Source: ZC4RG30 sp964417875 (GTDB taxonomy: Bacteria > Pseudomonadota > Gammaproteobacteria > Steroidobacterales > Steroidobacteraceae). Taken from it: a stretch of 46,737 nucleotides of DNA. Under the pieces are notes generated by a model. That model did not search any database. It was not told where the DNA came from and was given only the letters and a program-made list of their open reading frames with translations. Of this stretch, positions 41,754 through 46,737 are shown piece by piece (positions within the stretch are counted from its first letter, which is position 1; each line of letters begins with the position of its first letter). The translations under genes were made by a program, and so were the position numbers. The stretch covers positions 1 through 46,737 of the forward strand of contig CAYQJU010000019.1 of assembly GCA_964417875.1 (NCBI GenBank). Reading direction: 5' to 3'.

Positions 41754-41807
41754 AACAGCGAAGCACAAAGAACCCGGAAAACCGCCACGAAATGGCGGTT
41801 TTTTTTT
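41709..41807 (+). promoter_or_regulatory. aroG transcription attenuator (pause, antiterminator and terminator segments)
   Basis: Hairpin 1:2 pairs TTTCC (41709-41713) with GGAAA (41720-41724). Segment 2 continues as TGGCGG (41725-41730), which is identical to the 3' arm of the terminator and can pair with CCGCCA (41782-41787) in segment 3. GGGT (41741-41744) with ACCC (41772-41775) and the CGCTG/CAGCG hairpin (41748-41760) extend that antiterminator. Segment 3 pairs with segment 4 as the terminator. A ribosome stalled on the aromatic codons would free segment 2 and allow aroG transcription. A ribosome reaching the stop codon would cover it and allow termination. All elements are seen in the sequence; the mechanism is inferred. 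Confidence 0.78.
41778..41807 (+). terminator. Rho-independent terminator upstream of aroG (attenuator)
   Basis: Stem AAAACCGCCA (41778-41787) with TGGCGGTTTT (41793-41802), loop CGAAA, then a nine-T run (41799-41807). It stands 16 bases before the aroG start codon, so it must act as a conditional terminator. Confidence 0.9.
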
Positions 41808-41823
41808 GGCCAAGGAGACGACC

Positions 41824-42860
<1,037 letters not shown>

Positions 42861-42960
42861 NNNNNNNNNNNNNNNNNNNNNNNNNNNNNNNNNNNNNNNN
42901 NNNNNNNNNNNNNNNNNNNNNNNNNNNNNNNNNNNNNNNNNNNNNNNNNNNNNNNNNNNN
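42861..42960. other. Assembly gap (100 N)
   Basis: Exactly 100 N, so the true length is likely unknown. It removes the C-terminus of aroG and most of the nucleotidyltransferase gene. Confidence 0.99.
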
Positions 42961-43066
42961 CCAGTGCGTAACCGCCGGCCAGTGCGTATTCGACGCCGGC
43001 CGCGTTGAGGTGGCGGGCAACCGTCTTGACGTCCTCCCAGGTCGCCGGGCGCGTGAAACCGGTCAA
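42961..43066 (-). CDS. Nucleotidyltransferase-fold protein (5' end only)
   Basis: The 35 codons visible read MTGFTRPATWEDVKTVARHL-type, then NAAGVEYALAGGYAL and the gap. The GGYAL turn is the signature of the minimal nucleotidyltransferase fold, found in MNT/AbiEii-type toxins and related enzymes. The TTG at 43066 is the only plausible start. It overlaps the stop of the upstream small gene (TTGA), indicating a two-gene unit. The catalytic Asp pair would lie in the gap. Confidence 0.6.
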
Positions 43067-43284
43067 CGATGCCGCTCGACGATGGCATCCACGGTCCACC
43101 GCACACGATCGGCATCCATCTCTTCGGCGGAGTGGTAGATGTAGATGCCCTTCGGAGCGCGCGACCGATAGCGCGCGAGTTGCGCCATGGCGGCGCGGTC
43201 TTCGGTAGTCAGCTGTTGCCCATCGCGGCTGCGGCGGCGACCGACAGTACGGCGGATGGGTTGTTGATCGTGAATGGAGCTCAT
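43063..43284 (-). CDS. Small basic protein coupled to the nucleotidyltransferase gene
   Basis: 73 aa. Basic N-terminus (IRRTVGRRRSRDGQQ), then LTTEDRAAMAQLARYRSR and APKGIYIYHSAEEMDADRVRWTVDAIVERHR. AGGAG nine bases before the ATG supports the start. No domain is recognised. Overlap with the next gene and the charged composition suit an antitoxin or partner protein. Confidence 0.65.
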   Translation of the reverse strand: MSSIHDQQPIRRTVGRRRSRDGQQLTTEDRAAMAQLARYRSRAPKGIYIYHSAEEMDADRVRWTVDAIVERHR

Positions 43285-43397
43285 GGGCCGCGTCTCCTGG
43301 AAGCTGCAAGAGCCTAGCCAATTGGCAATGGTGCGGCAATGCGCCGGTGTTCGCTCACCCCGTTGTGCCCCATGCTGGCCTCTCCCGGTCGGTGCCG
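43285..43397. other. Intergenic region
   Basis: 113 bases between the small gene and the thioredoxin-like gene, both on the minus strand. No hairpin or clear promoter is seen, apart from the ribosome site of the small gene. Confidence 0.4.
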
Positions 43398-45014
43398 CTA
43401 GCCACCCAGCAGTCCGGGACAGGCCTGCCGTGCCGGATCGGACTCCGGGACGCGCGCACAGATCTGCTGCCAATGCTGCCCGATGGCAGCAAGCGCCTCA
43501 TCGCTGCCGGTTTCCGCCGCCCACTGCCGAAGCGCCGCATCCAGCCTTTCGAGCCGCACGCGGGCACGGGCATGGATGCGGTCCGGGCCATCCAGCTCGC
43601 TGATCACCTCCGTCACCGCAGCACGGATGCGCGCGGCGTCCCCGGGCGCCATGCGCAGCAGGCCATTCACATACAGCGCGCCCCACTGGAAGCGTGTGGC
43701 CGAACCGCGGGATTCCCGATAGCCGCGCTCGAGCCACTGCAATGCCACCGGGAAGTTGCCGGCCCGCTCCTCGATGTCAGCGATGTCGGGCATGTAGTAG
43801 TACGGCGTGCGCGAGCGCTTCATCTGCTCCTGGAGCAGGGCGCGCAACTGCATGTCGTCGCCGAGTTCCAGCAGCACCCATGAGGCCGAGTTGACGATGC
43901 CGGCGCGGGCGTTGGGGTCGTAGTCGCGACTCAGGAAATCCTGCAGTGTGCGGCGCGCCTGCGCGGCCACCTCCGGCGGCGCGACCTCGCTGCCGCCCAG
44001 CGCCTTGGCCGCCTGCAGGCGGCGCGCCGCCGAGAGCAGGCGGACGGTATCGGATTGCCGCGCATCGGATTCCACCGCGTCGAGCAGTGCGAAATAGCGG
44101 CGCTGCAGATCCGGCGCCCGCGCCGGGTCGAGATGGCGTGCAACGACGAAGAAATCCGGGGAAAGGTACAGCAATGCATTACCGGCATCGCGACTGCGTG
44201 GCGCATCTGCCAGCAGCGCCTCGACCTTGCCCACCAGTTCGGTCAGCGTTGCGGAGGGCGCCTCACCCGCCTCGATGGCCGACCGCTCTGCCACGGCGGC
44301 CACATCGGCCGCGTGCACGATGAGCCGGTCGCGATCCGCGGGCGATTCCGCAGGGCACTGTGCGGCAGCCGATTGCAGCGCGCTGGCCAGTGCGGCCGGC
44401 TCGCCATCCCACATCGACCAGTCGTTCCAGGCCAGGCGACGGCATTCGGCCGGTTCAAGCTTCCGTCCGCCGGCGCGAAGCGATTCCAGCAGTGCCTCAA
44501 CCGGCTGCGCATCCTCGAGCGCCAGGTCGAGCACGCCGGCATAGCTGGCCAGGTCGCTGCCGCCGGAGATGCGCGCCAGCTCGCGCCGGTCCGCGGTCAG
44601 CACCACCACGGACGGATAGCCTTGCACGCGGAACTGCTCGGCGATGCGCTGCGCTCCGGGCGCATCGCCGTCCAGGTACACGGGGATGAATTGCTGCAAT
44701 GCCTGCTGGAAGTCCGCCCGCGGGAAGACATGCGCCTTCAGGTCATAGCACGGCGGGCACCATTCGGCGCCCCAGTACAGGAACACCAGCCGGCCCTGTT
44801 CACGAGCTGCATCGAAGGCTGCGTCGATGCCGCCTTCGAACCAGGTGATGCCTTCGACATGCGCAACCGAGGTGCTGGGAGCGGCCGCGTCGGGCGCAGC
44901 TGCGGCCGCGCCGCCGGCGGCAGCGCCGGTCGCCTCGTTCGCAGCATGGTCGGCGCGCTGGCAACCCGCCAGCACCAGCAGCGTGACAACGATCAAGACA
45001 ACTGGCCGGCTCAT
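43398..45014 (-). CDS. Thioredoxin-fold lipoprotein
   Basis: 538 aa. Lipobox LVLAGC (C18), an Ala-rich linker, then a thioredoxin-like domain at about 55-160 with the redox motif W85-C-P-P-C89 (WGAEWCPPCYDLKAHVF) and cis-Pro in VQGYPSVVVL. The long C-terminal region (about 165-538) is helical, with TPR-like repeats near NFPVALQWLERGYRESRG. It is probably a periplasmic disulfide reductase or isomerase. GGAGG before the ATG supports the start. Divergent from the M3 peptidase gene. Confidence 0.85.
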   Translation of the reverse strand: MSRPVVLIVVTLLVLAGCQRADHAANEATGAAAGGAAAAAPDAAAPSTSVAHVEGITWFEGGIDAAFDAAREQGRLVFLYWGAEWCPPCYDLKAHVFPRADFQQALQQFIPVYLDGDAPGAQRIAEQFRVQGYPSVVVLTADRRELARISGGSDLASYAGVLDLALEDAQPVEALLESLRAGGRKLEPAECRRLAWNDWSMWDGEPAALASALQSAAAQCPAESPADRDRLIVHAADVAAVAERSAIEAGEAPSATLTELVGKVEALLADAPRSRDAGNALLYLSPDFFVVARHLDPARAPDLQRRYFALLDAVESDARQSDTVRLLSAARRLQAAKALGGSEVAPPEVAAQARRTLQDFLSRDYDPNARAGIVNSASWVLLELGDDMQLRALLQEQMKRSRTPYYYMPDIADIEERAGNFPVALQWLERGYRESRGSATRFQWGALYVNGLLRMAPGDAARIRAAVTEVISELDGPDRIHARARVRLERLDAALRQWAAETGSDEALAAIGQHWQQICARVPESDPARQACPGLLGG

Positions 45015-45140
45015 CCGCCTCTCCTCCCGATCAGAAACCCGAGGCTACTCCCGCCACCGGGCGAATTCATCTGCGGCGGAGGGCCGGGCGCCGCGGTACG
45101 GTAGGCTATTCTCCAGGCTTCCCTTTTCCGGAACCTGCCC

Positions 45141-46737
45141 ATGTCCTCCCGTCCCCTCCAGGCCACCGCCCTGCTCACCACCATGCTTGTCACCACCACG
45201 CCGCACGCCGCCGAAGACGCGACCAATCCCTTCCTCGCGCCCAGTCCCCTGCCCTTCAACTATCCGCAGTTCGACCGCATCCGTGATGCGCATTTTGCAG
45301 CGGCCTTCGATGCTGGCATGCGCGCGCAGCTCGAGGAAGTGCGCGCCATCGCCGGGAATCCGGCCGCGCCCACCTTCGAGAACACGCTGGTGGCGCTGGA
45401 GCGCAGCGGCCAGGTACTCGACCGCGCGCAGACCGTGTTCTACGCGCTGGTGGCCGCCGACACCAACGATGCGCGCAACCAGCTGCGCAGCGACTATGCG
45501 CCGCGCTTTGCCGCGCATCGCGATGCCATCCTGCTCGACCCGAAGCTGTTCGCCCGCGTCGAGGCGCTGTACCAGGCACGCACCGCCCCGGGCCTCGATG
45601 CCGAGGCGCAGCGGCTGATCGAGCGCTACCACAGCGACTTCTTGCGCGCCGGCGCAAGGCTCGGCGAGGCAGACAAGGAAAAGCTCAAGGCGATGAACGC
45701 CGAGTTGGCCGCGCTGGGCAGCCGGTTCAGCCAGAACGTGCTCGACGAGGTGAACGCGTCCGCGGTGGTGGTCGATGATGTGAAGGATCTGGACGGACTC
45801 ACGCCGGCGCAGATCGAAGCGGCCGCCGCCGAGGCGAAGTCGCGGGGCCTCGAGGGCAAGTACGTGCTGACCCTGCTGAACACCACCGGCCAGCCGGTGA
45901 ATGTGCAGCTCACCTCGCGCGCGCTGCGCCAGCGCGTGCATGAAGCCTCGGTGACGCGCGGCAGCCGCGGGGGCGAGTACGACAACCGCGGGATCGTGGC
46001 ACGCACGATGCAGCTGCGCGCCGAACGTGCGGCGCTGCTCGGCTTTGCCGACTATGCCTCCTATGGACTGGAGGACCAGACCGCGCGCACTCCAGAAGCC
46101 GTGAACACCATGCTGCGCCGCCTGGCGCCGGCCGCCGTGGCCAATGCGCGCCGCGAGGCGGCGGACCTGCAGGCACGCATCCGCCAGGAAGGGGACGATT
46201 TCACGCTGGCGGCGTGGGACTGGGACTTTTACACCGAGAAGGTGCGGGTGAAGAAATTCGCCTTCGACGAGGCGCAGCTGAAGCCCTATCTCGAACTCAC
46301 CAATGTGCTGGAGAAGGGCGTGTTCTTCGCCGCCAACCGGCTCTATGGACTGACGTTCAAGCGCCGTACCGACCTTCCCGTCTATCACCCGGACGTGTGG
46401 GTCTACGAGGTGGCCGATGCCGACGGCAGCCCGCTGGCGCTGTTCATCGCCGACATGTATGCGCGCAAGTCCAAGCGCGGCGGCGCATGGATGAACTCCC
46501 ATGTGTCGCAGTCGAAGCTGCTGGGCCTGCGGCCGGTGGTCGCCAATCACCTGAACATTCCGAAGCCGCCCGAGGGCGAACCGACGCTGCTGACCTGGGA
46601 CGAGGTGATCACGGCCTTTCACGAGTTCGGCCATGCATTGCACGGCATGTTCTCGGATGTCACCTATCCATATTTCAGCGGTACCAGCGTGCCGCGCGAC
46701 TTCGTCGAGTTTCCCTCGCAGGTGAACGAGATGTGGG
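45141..46737 (+). CDS. dcp: M3 family metallopeptidase, Dcp-like (5' part)
   Basis: 532 codons visible, open to the window edge. Signal peptide (LLTTMLVTTTPHAAEDA). The rest is the M3 helical region (PTFENTLVALERSGQVLDRAQTVFYAL) and the catalytic domain with the zinc motif HEFGH in EVITAFHEFGHALHGMF. It resembles peptidyl-dipeptidase Dcp, which releases dipeptides from C-termini; oligopeptidase A is the alternative. The third zinc ligand is probably the glutamate in VEFPSQVNEMW or just beyond. Confidence 0.9.
   Translation, partial: MSSRPLQATALLTTMLVTTTPHAAEDATNPFLAPSPLPFNYPQFDRIRDAHFAAAFDAGMRAQLEEVRAIAGNPAAPTFENTLVALERSGQVLDRAQTVFYALVAADTNDARNQLRSDYAPRFAAHRDAILLDPKLFARVEALYQARTAPGLDAEAQRLIERYHSDFLRAGARLGEADKEKLKAMNAELAALGSRFSQNVLDEVNASAVVVDDVKDLDGLTPAQIEAAAAEAKSRGLEGKYVLTLLNTTGQPVNVQLTSRALRQRVHEASVTRGSRGGEYDNRGIVARTMQLRAERAALLGFADYASYGLEDQTARTPEAVNTMLRRLAPAAVANARREAADLQARIRQEGDDFTLAAWDWDFYTEKVRVKKFAFDEAQLKPYLELTNVLEKGVFFAANRLYGLTFKRRTDLPVYHPDVWVYEVADADGSPLALFIADMYARKSKRGGAWMNSHVSQSKLLGLRPVVANHLNIPKPPEGEPTLLTWDEVITAFHEFGHALHGMFSDVTYPYFSGTSVPRDFVEFPSQVNEMW

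Noticed and set aside
42861..42960. Biological insertion breaking aroG
   Set aside because: It is a run of exactly 100 N, an assembly gap convention; aroG is nearly complete up to it.

Overview
This is a GC-rich, gene-dense chromosomal window from what looks like a gammaproteobacterium. The nearest resemblance I can argue for is the Xanthomonadales/Lysobacterales or a related lineage. The reasons are the order pcm–tolC–waaA–kdkA–zinc-finger–glnE, a RegB/RegA two-component pair, class Ia ribonucleotide reductase, and many TonB-dependent receptors and surface peptidases. I see no prophage, insertion sequence, CRISPR array, tRNA or rRNA. A 100-N assembly gap lies at 42861-42960.

Left part (1-6300). 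The window opens in the N-terminus of nrdA (minus strand). nrdA has a promoter overlapped by an NrdR-box-like site and a leader of about 270 nt with several strong stem-loops. Next comes a tight minus-strand run: an RCC1-repeat lipoprotein, a hexapeptide-repeat acyltransferase, an acyl carrier protein, a short-chain reductase and an AMP-forming acyl ligase. It looks like one operon that activates, carries and transfers an acyl group, linked to a secreted seven-repeat propeller protein.

6300-19600. A likely metal or metal-chelate uptake group (DUF2946-like protein, PepSY membrane protein, TonB receptor) surrounds a RegB/RegA-type redox two-component system. A DUF4136 lipoprotein and a PAS-GGDEF-EAL protein follow. 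Then come the envelope genes pcm and tolC (plus strand), and waaA, kdkA and a small zinc-finger gene (minus strand).

19600-33300. glnE, an SDR/NTF2 pair, an SLC13-type permease and alanine dehydrogenase (ald) lie on the minus strand. Between ald and a LysR regulator sits a strong candidate small RNA of about 105 nt. It has a promoter, a palindrome over the -35, three stem-loops (one with a six-C loop) and a Rho-independent terminator. A sulfotransferase, a DUF456 protein, a lemA/M48 peptidase pair and an MFS transporter follow.

33300-46737. A FecA-like TonB receptor, a FitAB/VapBC-type toxin-antitoxin pair with a near-consensus promoter, thpR, a DUF8021-like secreted protein, an M16 peptidase and a small periplasmic protein lead to aroG (DAHP synthase). 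aroG is preceded by a 24-codon leader peptide with three Tyr, two Phe and one Trp codons in a seven-codon stretch, then by mutually exclusive hairpins and a terminator. This is a complete transcription attenuator that would sense all three aromatic amino acids. aroG runs into the gap. Beyond it are a truncated nucleotidyltransferase with a small overlapping partner gene, a thioredoxin-fold lipoprotein and the start of an M3 peptidase.

The regulatory RNA signals (aroG attenuator, nrdA leader, sRNA next to ald) and the RCC1/acyl-transfer operon are the most interesting parts.
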